Counted from the first letter of the stretch, positions 51,090 to 60,412 are shown. The stretch is DNA of 64,000 nt from Methanobacteriota archaeon (GCA_903877165.1 CAIRCU010000009.1:57708-121707); one strand, 5' to 3'. A program made the numbers and translations. The notes: generated by a model not told the origin, from the sequence alone.

Positions 51090-53285
51090 ATGAAGAACGT
51101 TCTCAATAGCTCATCCCAGAGCGTTATAGTAGGCCTTTTAGTGTTCCTTTTGCTCAGTGCATGCGTCCCAGTGCATGCTGCTGCACAATCCTCGACACTG
51201 ACTATCACAAAGGAATATCATTTTACGATGCCAAGCCTAGGTCAGACGACCGTCTGCGGTCAAGTCTTCGACACCGTGCAGCTGTCGGATGGCACGGGCG
51301 CCCGCGCCCCCGGTGAACCTGACCTCCCGAGTTTGGGTGCCTCGCTGCTCCTGCCCCAAGCGACCAGTGTCGTCTCCGTTGATGTTTCTGCCGGCTCCCC
51401 GGTGACGCTTGGCACGGGGTTCCTGGTGCAGCCTGTGTCGACCCCCGTTAAGCTTTCCGAGCTTGACTCCGCGGTCCCAACCCTGACCCTTAATCAGGAT
51501 ATCTACAACGGAGCCGATGTCTTTCCCGCCTCAGTGTTCACGAACCAAGGCGTTCAGAGCTTCCGCGGCTACAACATCCTGGAGCTCGCGCTCAGCCCCG
51601 TCCAGTATCAACCCAGCACCGGAACCCTCCTCTTCTACCCCGATCTGACCGTCACGGTGCACCTCCAAGACGCCATAGCGGCGAACCCACTCTTCCGCGG
51701 GCGGCCCACCGATGAAGCCCAAGTGATCCAAAAGGTCGACAACCCGGAGACGGCGCTCACCTATCAGTACACTCCAGCCCAAACGGCCACAGCCGGGTCG
51801 TACTCCCTTCTGATTCTGACGACCGCGGCGCTGAAAGACCATTTCACCCCACTCATGGACGCCCACAATCAACAGGGCCTTACCACCGAGATAAAAACAC
51901 TCAACGACGTCTCACCCGTGACATCATCAATCACGCCGTCAACCATCCGAGATTATATTCGCAGTGAATATCTCAACAGCGGTATTGAGTACGTCCTTCT
52001 CGGAGGCGACGATGACGTCATCCCCGCACAGAAACTGTACGTCGAGGCTTGGGCAGGGGGAGACACTGATCAGATGCCTTCGGATCTCTTCTACGCCTGT
52101 CTTGATGGGACCTATAACTATAATGGCAATGACTATTACGGCGAAAAGACCGACGGGACGAATGGCGGCGATGTCGACCTGATTGCTGAGGTGGCTGTCG
52201 GCCGCGCGTGCGTCGGCAGCACCACCGAGGTCGATAATTTCGTCGCGAAGAGCGTCGCCTACCTGCAGGGCAACGGCATTCGCACCGGCCCGGTGCTGAA
52301 CGTCGGTGAGTTCCTCTGGGATCCGAACACCTATGGCGACGACTACATGGAGGAACTCGTCAATGGGTCGTCCCATCACGGGTATACGACGGTCGGCATC
52401 CCTGAAAGCCAGTACTCCACGATTCGGCTATACGATCAGCTCTGGGGGTACCCGCCCGGGTGGCCGGCAAGCGCGCTCATCAGCGAAGTGAACGCGGGTG
52501 TCACCATCATTAACCATCTGGGGCATTCAGGCTCTGATTACAACATGCGGATTTACACCGATGACGTCGATGCGTTGACGAACACCGTGACTCCGTTCGT
52601 GTATTCACAGGGGTGTTACGCCGGGGCGTTTGACCAAGGTGACTGCATTGCGGAACACTGGACCGTGAAGACGCCACATGCCGGGTTCGCCGTGATCATG
52701 TGCGCGCGTTACGGCTGGGGTGTCATCGGCAGCACCGATGGGGCGAACCAACGGTTCCATCGGTACTTCTGGGACGCCGTGTTCAGCAGGAACATCACCT
52801 CGCTGGGATGGGCGAACCAGGATTCCAAAGAAAAGAACGTGCATCGGATTAACGGCGGATGCATGCGCTGGGTGTACTACGAGATGAACCTGTTTGGGGA
52901 CCCAGCCTTGGAGTTTTTCCCCTCCGGGAACGCTGCCCCCTCGAAGCCGGCAGCGCCGGCCGGGACGTCTAAGGGGAGTACAAAGACGGATTATACGTTC
53001 ACCGCGTCGACGACCGATCCGGATGGCGATCTGCTCTACTACAAGTTCAGCTTCGGGGATGGCACGTACAGCGCGTGGCTCGGCCCGTATGCCTCTGGCG
53101 TTAATGTGACGATATCCCATAACTGGTCGAAACTCGGGTCGTATAACGTGCAAGTCAGGGCTATGGATACGCACCATTCGCAGAGCGACTGGTCCGACCC
53201 CCTGCCGGTGAAGATGCCGTATCGGCCATGGTGGGTGGATATCGTCCAGCGGATCCTCGCGTTCTTCCACCGCATCTTCGCATAA
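51090..53285 (+). CDS. exported gingipain-like (C25 family) cysteine peptidase with C-terminal PKD-like domain
   Basis: LLILTTAALKDHFTPLMDAHNQQGLTTEI; YVLLGGDDDVIPA; catalytic INHLGHSG (His) and YSQGCYAGAFD (Cys). Confidence 0.9.
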   Translation: MKNVLNSSSQSVIVGLLVFLLLSACVPVHAAAQSSTLTITKEYHFTMPSLGQTTVCGQVFDTVQLSDGTGARAPGEPDLPSLGASLLLPQATSVVSVDVSAGSPVTLGTGFLVQPVSTPVKLSELDSAVPTLTLNQDIYNGADVFPASVFTNQGVQSFRGYNILELALSPVQYQPSTGTLLFYPDLTVTVHLQDAIAANPLFRGRPTDEAQVIQKVDNPETALTYQYTPAQTATAGSYSLLILTTAALKDHFTPLMDAHNQQGLTTEIKTLNDVSPVTSSITPSTIRDYIRSEYLNSGIEYVLLGGDDDVIPAQKLYVEAWAGGDTDQMPSDLFYACLDGTYNYNGNDYYGEKTDGTNGGDVDLIAEVAVGRACVGSTTEVDNFVAKSVAYLQGNGIRTGPVLNVGEFLWDPNTYGDDYMEELVNGSSHHGYTTVGIPESQYSTIRLYDQLWGYPPGWPASALISEVNAGVTIINHLGHSGSDYNMRIYTDDVDALTNTVTPFVYSQGCYAGAFDQGDCIAEHWTVKTPHAGFAVIMCARYGWGVIGSTDGANQRFHRYFWDAVFSRNITSLGWANQDSKEKNVHRINGGCMRWVYYEMNLFGDPALEFFPSGNAAPSKPAAPAGTSKGSTKTDYTFTASTTDPDGDLLYYKFSFGDGTYSAWLGPYASGVNVTISHNWSKLGSYNVQVRAMDTHHSQSDWSDPLPVKMPYRPWWVDIVQRILAFFHRIFA

Positions 53286-53296
53286 AAAAGCATCAC

Positions 53297-53320
53297 GGGG
53301 TTTACCTCAAAACCCCTTTT
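53297..53320 (+). terminator. hairpin plus T-tract downstream of C25 peptidase gene
   Basis: GGGGTTT-acctca-AAACCCC followed by TTTTCTTTT. Confidence 0.6.
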
Positions 53321-53418
53321 CTTTTCCCCCTTTCAACAATCAATGGTATAGTGGAGATCAACAGACTCTAAGCCGACATCCTCTAGCTGGATGCCGTTGT
53401 GGAAGAAAAACGTGATTC

Positions 53419-53676
53419 TTAGGCGATCATCGGATCGAACGGATCGACTTGAGGCCGCGGCGGCTTGACAGCAGACCGTTCGAGGATCCGCTTGGCAACG
53501 GACACAAGGAAGTTCTTCTCCACCATCTCCACCTGACGGCGGCTGAGGTTCTCCTTCCGTAAGACAATCTCCCCCCGTTCGTTGTACACCTCGATAATGC
53601 CTCGTTCTATGTCAGAGATGACCTTATATGCTTTTTTCTTGGATTGCATCCAGACCCAAACGTGCTCATTCGACAT
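53419..53676 (-). CDS. small WxWxQ-family protein (paralogue of 57443-57670)
   Basis: MSNEHVWVWMQSKKKAYKVISDIERGIIEVYNERGEIVLRKENLSRRQVEMVEKNFL... Confidence 0.65.
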   Translation of the reverse strand: MSNEHVWVWMQSKKKAYKVISDIERGIIEVYNERGEIVLRKENLSRRQVEMVEKNFLVSVAKRILERSAVKPPRPQVDPFDPMIA

Positions 53677-53785
53677 AGACGGCTTCCGTTCTTCTCTGGA
53701 AAGGTTCTTTTCCCAGGATATAAACATTATGCTTCTTCTCAGGAGGAAGCCTCCTGTTTTGGTATTCTGCCAGCCTACATTTATA

Positions 53786-53807
53786 TATGATTCTAGAAAG
53801 AATCATA
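53786..53807. repeat. perfect inverted repeat TATGATTCT-AGAA-AGAATCATA overlapping the promoter of a surface protein gene
   Basis: 9-bp arms, 4-nt spacer, adjoining TATA box atttatatatg (53779-53789), 15 nt before ATG 53823. Confidence 0.85.
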
Positions 53808-53822
53808 CACGGTTAGGAAGAG

Positions 53823-55715
53823 ATGCTAGGAAACGATTCGAGTAAAGCACAGCGCTTTTGCAAACATGCCTTCATCTTCATCATCGTCTTGTGGATGACG
53901 CTAGCGGTTCTGCCGCTAGGCGTGCGTGCGGAGCAGACGATGTACGTCGACTGCACGAACACCGCGGGCCCCTGGGACGGAAGCCAAGCCTATCCCTACA
54001 AGACTATCGCTACCGCTGTCGCCCAATCTCAAGCGACGATCATCTACGTCTCCGCGGGGACCTACAGCGAAAACGTGGTCATCACTCATTCTCTGCAGCT
54101 CATCGGCGCCAGCAGCCTTTCGACGACCATCGACGGAGGCGGACACGGCCATACCGTCGCGGTCACGGGAGCCGAGGCTGCGGCCATCACGGTCAGCATC
54201 AGCGGGTTTACAATCCAGAACGCGGGTCAGCACGGGTTCGCCAACCTCGCCTGCTCCTATGCTACGGGCAGCACGATCCAAAGCAACACCCTCCAGAGCA
54301 GCCAAGAAGGCGACAACATCCAACTTGACCACTGCACCGGCCTCACCATCCACAGCAACATCATCACCAACGCCTACGTCTCCGGCATCAGCTTGACTCT
54401 GTGCTCTTCCTGCCTCCTGGATGCAAACACGATTCGCTACAGCCAGAAAGGACTCTCCTTTAGCTACTCCTCAAGCAACACCATCACCGGAAACACCGTC
54501 ACCCATAATACCGTGTACGGCGTGTACCTCTACCAGTCATCGCAGAACCAGTTCGCGCACAACGAGTTCACGGTCAACGGCCAGCATGCCACCGATCCCT
54601 GCACCAACGCCTGGTCCACAGGCCAGCAGGGGAACACCTGGGACGACTACCAAGGCTATGACAACGACAGCAACGGCATCGGCGACATCCCGTACTCCAT
54701 CCCCGGAGGAGCAAACCGAGACGACTACCCCCTCGGCGTCTTCAAGACAACGCAGCCGCCGGGCGAGACCAACAGCCCGCCAACCGTCGTCTCCATCATC
54801 GTTACCCCCGCAGAAGCATTTGTCGGCGACCTCGTCAGTTTCAGCGGAGAAGGCCAGGACAGCGACGGCATCATCCAGGGGTACTCCTGGCATTCCACCC
54901 GCGACGGCCAACTTAGTACCGCTAAAGCATTCACCTCCACCTCGCTTTCTGTCGGTGTACATACCATTTCACTGAGTGTTCAGGACAACGACGGCGCCTG
55001 GTCATCCACACGGACCACCACGCTGACGATCAAAGCAAGCCCTCAACCCGTCATCGACAGCATCACGCCAGCAACAGTCTACGCTGGACAGACCGTCACC
55101 TTCCATGGCCACGCAGAGAATGCCGACGACCTGGCGATCGAGTATCAATGGTCCTCTTCGAGTGACGGGGTCCTCAGCTCAGCCTCCGTCTTTTCTCGCT
55201 CGAATTTATCAATAGGAGTGCATGCGATATCCCTGCGAATCAAGGCTGCGGGGCGCGACTGGTCCTCACCCGTGACTCAGCTGTTAACCGTCGAGCAGCC
55301 TGACCCACAGGCCGAACCGCCAGTCGCGGATGCCGGGGGGCCGTATCAGGGATACATCGGTGAGCCGATCCTCGTGGACGCTTCGAAGAGTAGTTCCCCC
55401 AGCGGTGCTGACCTCACGTTCACTTGGGGTTTCGGCGATGGAACCAATGGCACGGGGAAATCCGCGGAGCACACTTATACCGCACCCGGTTCGTACAACC
55501 TCACTCTGACAGTTACTAATCCTCAAGGTTCGGCATCGTCAACCGCCTTGGTCGCCATTGCCGATGCGAGCAGTCAAACGGAAACGGGTCAGCACCCAGG
55601 TTCATCGGCAGGCTCGATACTATCAGCGTTGCCCGTGCCGGTGTTCCTTGTTATTGGGATGCTGGTGTTCTTCGGCGTAATCTGCGTCGTTCTACTTGGG
55701 TTGAGGCGACCGTAA
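53823..55715 (+). CDS. surface protein: beta-helix plus multiple PKD/Ig-like domains plus C-terminal TM
   Basis: YKTIATAVAQSQATIIYVSAGTYSENVVI; PKD VADAGGPYQGYIGEPILVDASKSSSPSGADLTFTWGFGDGTNGTG; TM PVFLVIGMLVFFGVICVVLLGLRRP. Confidence 0.9.
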   Translation: MLGNDSSKAQRFCKHAFIFIIVLWMTLAVLPLGVRAEQTMYVDCTNTAGPWDGSQAYPYKTIATAVAQSQATIIYVSAGTYSENVVITHSLQLIGASSLSTTIDGGGHGHTVAVTGAEAAAITVSISGFTIQNAGQHGFANLACSYATGSTIQSNTLQSSQEGDNIQLDHCTGLTIHSNIITNAYVSGISLTLCSSCLLDANTIRYSQKGLSFSYSSSNTITGNTVTHNTVYGVYLYQSSQNQFAHNEFTVNGQHATDPCTNAWSTGQQGNTWDDYQGYDNDSNGIGDIPYSIPGGANRDDYPLGVFKTTQPPGETNSPPTVVSIIVTPAEAFVGDLVSFSGEGQDSDGIIQGYSWHSTRDGQLSTAKAFTSTSLSVGVHTISLSVQDNDGAWSSTRTTTLTIKASPQPVIDSITPATVYAGQTVTFHGHAENADDLAIEYQWSSSSDGVLSSASVFSRSNLSIGVHAISLRIKAAGRDWSSPVTQLLTVEQPDPQAEPPVADAGGPYQGYIGEPILVDASKSSSPSGADLTFTWGFGDGTNGTGKSAEHTYTAPGSYNLTLTVTNPQGSASSTALVAIADASSQTETGQHPGSSAGSILSALPVPVFLVIGMLVFFGVICVVLLGLRRP

Positions 55716-55746
55716 GATTGGGCCGTGGGGAAACGTATAAGGGCAG

Positions 55747-56643
55747 GTGAGCGATATGGAATCGGCAGGAGAGATGATGCGGTTTACCCGTGGGATGCAG
55801 AGTACAGCAGTCGCTGGAGTTATTGAAGCTCTTCTTCTCGTCGCGTTGGTTGCGATTATCATCTCCATGATTCAGCTCGTGTACATCCCCCAGCTCATGG
55901 AACAAAAAGAAGCGGATCACATGGATATGGTATTCAACCAGTTCTCCCAGCTGAAGTCGATGGTGGATATGCAGGCGATATCGCGGTCGACCTCGCCGAT
56001 TTCCTCGATGCTGACGATGGGAAGCCCGAAGCTGCCGTACTTCCTGACAGTCCAGGCGTTAGGCAAGGTGTCGTTTTCAAACGAGAGCACGTCGTTCATT
56101 AGGATATTTCCTAATCCCGGGGGGTTTCCTTCGGGCGGGATGACGATTTCCTCCGTTCATTTTGAGTCTCAGAACGCGTATTTCGTGGATCAGGAGTATG
56201 TGCTGGAGGGCGGTGGGATTGTCGTCCAGCAGTCGAATGGCATTCCGGTGATGCGGGCGGATCCGTCCATTGCCGCGGTGAACCAGTCTTCGAAAATTGT
56301 GTTGCACTTTGATTTGCCCGTGTTTGTGGGGATGCAGGACAAGACCGATACGGAGGGCGAGGGGAAGTGCTTTATTCGCACGAACTATTCGTCGAATCAG
56401 ACGTATTTTGGGACTATTCCTTCTGGGGGGAATATCAAGATTTATTCCGATTATGATATTGCGTGGAACCAGTCGCTTCACAATATCTTAGGTGTGTATG
56501 ACCGGAATGGCTATCTCACTATTGAGAGGCATTCGGCTCAGCCGACGGGCTACGTGCAGATCTCGCCGGGGACGAAGACCATTGATTTGTACGTTAACGT
56601 CATTAAAGTCTTCGTTCAGATTGGTCCGGGCTGGGTTGAGTAG
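55747..56643 (+). CDS. pilin-like/membrane-anchored extracytoplasmic protein
   Basis: Short basic N-terminus, TM GVIEALLLVALVAIIISMIQLVYI, followed by EQKEADHMDMVFNQFSQLKSMVDM and a beta-rich C-terminal region. Confidence 0.6.
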   Translation: MSDMESAGEMMRFTRGMQSTAVAGVIEALLLVALVAIIISMIQLVYIPQLMEQKEADHMDMVFNQFSQLKSMVDMQAISRSTSPISSMLTMGSPKLPYFLTVQALGKVSFSNESTSFIRIFPNPGGFPSGGMTISSVHFESQNAYFVDQEYVLEGGGIVVQQSNGIPVMRADPSIAAVNQSSKIVLHFDLPVFVGMQDKTDTEGEGKCFIRTNYSSNQTYFGTIPSGGNIKIYSDYDIAWNQSLHNILGVYDRNGYLTIERHSAQPTGYVQISPGTKTIDLYVNVIKVFVQIGPGWVE

Positions 56644-56672
56644 CTGTCCGATGTTGCAGCTTAGAGTTATGT

Positions 56673-57452
56673 ATGAGCGAGGGAAAAGCGGAGAAAAAGG
56701 AGCAGGATGCGTTCCTGCGGACCCGCATTCCAGGGTTTGATGAGTTGTTCGCAGACGGCGGGATCCCTCGCCATAACGCGGTGCTCGTGGCTGGGGGGAC
56801 CGGGACTGGGAAGAGCACGTTTTGTCGGCAGGTCTGCTACAGTCTTGTGAGCGCCGGTAAGCACTGCATGTACGTCAGTTTCGAGGAGAGCATCGAGAAG
56901 GTCGTTCGGAGCATGAAGGCGTTCGGCTGGGACGCAAAGAAGTATGTGGATGACGGGTCGCTGCTGATTCAGAAAATCAATCCGCTGGATATCCTGCGGA
57001 TGAAGTTCGGTTCGGTGAGCGGCTCGGGGTCGGCGACCGAGCTGTCGTACAAGATCAAGCCGTTGATTATCCCGAAGGATTTCAACCCGGAGGTGATCGT
57101 GGTGGATTCCTTGACCGCGATTATCTCGGCGTCGATTAGTAAGGAGAAGAACTATCGGGTGTATCTGCAGCAGCTGTTCAATTTCTTCGAGGAGACTGGG
57201 GCGACGTCGTTTCTGATTACAGAGACGGAGCCGGTGCCGACGCGGTTCAGCGACACCGGGATCGAGGAGTTCCTGGCGGACGGGATCCTGGTGATGTACA
57301 ATATCCAGCGTGGGGATCGTCGGGAGAACGCGGTGGAGGTGCTGAAGATGCGGTATTCGCAGCATCAAAAGAAGGTGTTTTCGATGGAGATAGGGTCTGG
57401 CGGTATTCGGGTGTTCCCGGATCGCCAGGTAATCCTGCCGGTTTATAAGTAG
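56673..57452 (+). CDS. KaiC-like RecA-superfamily ATPase (single domain)
   Basis: RIPGFDELFADGGIPRHNAVLVAGGTGTGKSTFCRQ Walker A; VIVVDSLTAI Walker B. Confidence 0.92.
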   Translation: MSEGKAEKKEQDAFLRTRIPGFDELFADGGIPRHNAVLVAGGTGTGKSTFCRQVCYSLVSAGKHCMYVSFEESIEKVVRSMKAFGWDAKKYVDDGSLLIQKINPLDILRMKFGSVSGSGSATELSYKIKPLIIPKDFNPEVIVVDSLTAIISASISKEKNYRVYLQQLFNFFEETGATSFLITETEPVPTRFSDTGIEEFLADGILVMYNIQRGDRRENAVEVLKMRYSQHQKKVFSMEIGSGGIRVFPDRQVILPVYK

Positions 57453-57670
57453 GTATAGGGTTCTTTATGGTCGTCGAGGCGTTTGACGTTGAAGGTGGTG
57501 AGGAGGGCCTCGAGGGTTTTGACTTGTTGTTTGGAGAGTCCGATTCTGCGGATGAGGATGTTGTCGTATTCGTCGTAGATGGTGAGGGTGCCTGCCTCTT
57601 GGTTTGAGATGGCTTTGAGGATTCGGTAGTTCTGCACCCAGATCCAGATTTTGATGCCATTTTGTGCCAT
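57443..57670 (-). CDS. small WxWxQ-family protein
   Basis: MAQNGIKIWIWVQNYRILKAISNQEAGTLTIYDEYDNILIRRIGLSKQQVKTLEALLTTFNVKRLDDHKEPYTYL; convergent overlap with KaiC gene. Confidence 0.65.
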   Translation of the reverse strand: MAQNGIKIWIWVQNYRILKAISNQEAGTLTIYDEYDNILIRRIGLSKQQVKTLEALLTTFNVKRLDDHKEPYTYL

Positions 57671-57832
57671 GGGTATCCGTCTCACTCTTTAATATATACT
57701 TTGCTTTATAAATATATAAATATTTTCATATAAATTAATATAGGGTCCCCAGGCATGCCACACTATAGCACGACTACTGGATGGGCTTCAGGATAAAATA
57801 ATTATACAAGCACCCCCATACCACACCCGAGG

Positions 57833-58600
57833 ATGGACGCGATGACACTCGTACAATTAGACAAAAAAACCCAAGGTACAACAATCCAACGCCTCAAAAC
57901 CGGCGTCCCGGGAGTCGACAACCTCCTGTCCGGCGGCCTCCCCAAACACACCATCACTCTTGTATCCGGCCCCCCAGGGAGCGGCAAATCTATCTTCTGT
58001 TACCAATTCACCTACCAAGGCATCGCCGACGGCCAGAAATGTCTCTACATGACGCTAGATAAGAAAATCGAAGGCCTCCTTTCGCAGGCGAGCGAACTCG
58101 GCCTCAACTTCCAGCCCGCGATTGACGCAGGCCAAGCCAAGTTCCTCTTCCTCAACATCAACAAGAAACTCATCTACGAAACCATGGTCAACGAGATCCT
58201 CTCCGGCAACTACGACCGCATCGTCCTCGACTCCATCACCCCCCTCTCAGAGATGCCCATCTACCTCAACAACCCAGAGTTCTCCAACGACCTCTCCAAC
58301 GTCGACCCTGAGGAGCTCGTCAGCGGCAACTTCCCGGTCCGCCGCCTCCACCTCCACTACATCGTCAACGCCCTGGAGACCTCCGGGACCACCGCCGTCG
58401 TCACCTCGGAACTCCCTGCAGGATCCAACCACATGTCACGCGACGGGATCTCCGAATTCCTCGCGGACGGCGTCATCGTCCTTTCCCTCGACCCCACCAT
58501 GGACCGCCGCAAACTCGCAATCCTGAAGATGCGCAGCACCAAGCACACCCTCAAACCCCAGGACATGCAGATCGACAAAGGCGGCATCCGCCTCGTCTAA
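57833..58600 (+). CDS. KaiC-like RecA-superfamily ATPase (single domain)
   Basis: KTGVPGVDNLLSGGLPKHTITLVSGPPGSGKSIFCYQF; RIVLDSITPL. Confidence 0.92.
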   Translation: MDAMTLVQLDKKTQGTTIQRLKTGVPGVDNLLSGGLPKHTITLVSGPPGSGKSIFCYQFTYQGIADGQKCLYMTLDKKIEGLLSQASELGLNFQPAIDAGQAKFLFLNINKKLIYETMVNEILSGNYDRIVLDSITPLSEMPIYLNNPEFSNDLSNVDPEELVSGNFPVRRLHLHYIVNALETSGTTAVVTSELPAGSNHMSRDGISEFLADGVIVLSLDPTMDRRKLAILKMRSTKHTLKPQDMQIDKGGIRLV

Positions 58601-58616
58601 CACCTTTTCATCTTCT

Positions 58617-59084
58617 ATGCTCCACTACCGGCCACCCAAGGAACTGCGCGCCCTCTTCATCGTCCATTACGCCCCGCTCCTGCTTATCATCCTGGTCGGA
58701 CCGCTCACCGCCTTTTACGGCGTCTGGGAACTGCCCACCCCGAAGATTGTAACCGTCCTCGCCGGCGTCGCCGTCTTCTTTGCCGCCGCCTATGTCTATT
58801 TCAAATGGGAGATCTTCTGGTACCGCGAGTACCATGGGCAGCTTGTCACCGGCGGCATCTTCCAGAAGATCCGGCATCCACATTACACCTCGATTCTGAT
58901 CGTTGGCTATGGACTCGCCCTCTTCTTCTACTCTCTCTTCTCTTTAGTAATCGCGACTATCGCGATCCCCATCATGATCTGGAGCATTTTCGATGAGGAG
59001 AAACTCCTCGTCCGGCAATACGGGGAGGACTACCAGCAGTACATGAAACAGGTCCCCTGGCGAATCATCCCCCACCTGTTCTGA
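58617..59084 (+). CDS. isoprenylcysteine carboxyl methyltransferase-like membrane methyltransferase
   Basis: GIFQKIRHPHYTSILIVGYGLALFFYS...EEKLLVRQYGEDYQQYMKQVPWRIIPHLF. Confidence 0.85.
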   Translation: MLHYRPPKELRALFIVHYAPLLLIILVGPLTAFYGVWELPTPKIVTVLAGVAVFFAAAYVYFKWEIFWYREYHGQLVTGGIFQKIRHPHYTSILIVGYGLALFFYSLFSLVIATIAIPIMIWSIFDEEKLLVRQYGEDYQQYMKQVPWRIIPHLF

Positions 59085-59100
59085 ATACAAAAGAGAGGGG

Positions 59101-60144
59101 CTATTGGATCTTGAACCACCCGCGGCGCCTCATGAGCATGTAAATCAGCACCGAAGAAAACACAGTGGAAACAGCGAGAATCGACAGCGAAACGTGCCAG
59201 TCAAGGAAACTGAACGTCGGCATGCCGAAGATTGTCGCCAGGGTGTTAGGAACCATGACTACAGTTGCCAGCACAGCCAGCCATGCAGCAAGAAACGCGA
59301 GACGATTATTCAGCAGCTGCAACTGATTGTTATAGATACTCTGCAGGACCTCTAGGCCAGACGCAAGCACTTCACTCATATGCTCAGACAAGGAGATGTT
59401 GCGGGAGATATCGTCGCCGAGCATGCCGATGTGCTGCAGCAGCTTCGGATTGTCCGTGATCATCTCCGCGTCGCCGTACCGCAGGGAATTGACGACGTCC
59501 AACGACGCCCAGAGCGTGTTCAGGTACGTGATGAGCCCATGCTTCATCCTGTAGATGTCGTTGCCGATCTCCGTACGCGGGGCTTTGACATCGATCATGT
59601 ATTTCCCGAGTTCATCGCCTTCTTCCTCAATCGCACGCAGACCCGTGAAGTTCCGCTCGTTGTTCTCATCCAGCAGCCGGGTCACGAGAATCGTCAGCTT
59701 GTCGTTCCAGGGGAGATCCTGCCGCATTTTTTTCATGAAGATTTCGGCGTACCGATACAGTTTCTCCAGGCGGACGACCTCATGGGGATGTATCGTGATG
59801 ACCAGGTTCTTTCGAATCAGAATGAGCAGCGGGTAGACCCGGACGTCGAACTCCTCGACGCGGACCGCGGGCATCATCAACCCAAGTTCAGTCTCGTTGT
59901 CCTCATATGCAGAGTAACGGCTCGCAAGAATGGTGGTTACTAGATGCTGGCTGAATTTCAGGGACGAGGCTATCGAGAGGCTATCTTTAAGCATGTCATT
60001 GACGGAGAAATCCATCCACTCAAGCGCGTCTTCCCGCAGAAGGCCTACAACGTCAGCGACATCGTCGCTTTCAATTTTTTTCGCTCCCTCTGACGCAAGA
60101 GAAACATAAAACGCCTTTTTGTTGTTTTTTTCAGCCTCCCCCAT
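59101..60144 (-). CDS. CorA-like divalent cation transporter family protein lacking canonical GMN
   Basis: C-terminal NNRLAFLAAWLAVLATVVMVPNTLATIFGMPTFSFLDWHVSLSILAVSTVFSSVLIYMLMRRRGW. Confidence 0.8.
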   Translation of the reverse strand: MGEAEKNNKKAFYVSLASEGAKKIESDDVADVVGLLREDALEWMDFSVNDMLKDSLSIASSLKFSQHLVTTILASRYSAYEDNETELGLMMPAVRVEEFDVRVYPLLILIRKNLVITIHPHEVVRLEKLYRYAEIFMKKMRQDLPWNDKLTILVTRLLDENNERNFTGLRAIEEEGDELGKYMIDVKAPRTEIGNDIYRMKHGLITYLNTLWASLDVVNSLRYGDAEMITDNPKLLQHIGMLGDDISRNISLSEHMSEVLASGLEVLQSIYNNQLQLLNNRLAFLAAWLAVLATVVMVPNTLATIFGMPTFSFLDWHVSLSILAVSTVFSSVLIYMLMRRRGWFKIQ

Positions 60145-60337
60145 CGTGCGATTCCCCTGAAATCTGAACCCACATCTTTCCGCACAATTTAAAGTCTCTG
60201 CCGCCGATGCAAAACAGCCGTCGTTCCCATTGCGTAAATCTCCTAGTTCTGTCGTTTTCCCTCACCAGGTATTTATAGACAAACCAACAGAGAAGTACCT
60301 AGGAAAAGGAAATCAGTTAGTGGAGGTATGGTTTGGT

Positions 60338-60412
60338 ATGGAGGAAATCATTATCGGTGCTATCCCAGCATTAGCAGCGATGGCATGGTGCTTCCGAAGC
60401 ATAGCCATCTAA
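60338..60412 (+). CDS. candidate 24-aa hydrophobic micro-protein
   Basis: MEEIIIGAIPALAAMAWCFRSIAI; TATA-like gtatttatagac at about 60268, SD-like ggagg, following T-rich tract ttctcttttttttctttt. Confidence 0.4.
   Translation: MEEIIIGAIPALAAMAWCFRSIAI

Noticed and set aside
57690-57745. Very AT-rich tract tataaatatataaatattttcatataaattaatata
   Set aside because: Best explained as overlapping promoter elements of the divergent WxWxQ and KaiC-like genes rather than an origin; no repeated ORB-like motifs or Cdc6/Orc1 gene nearby.
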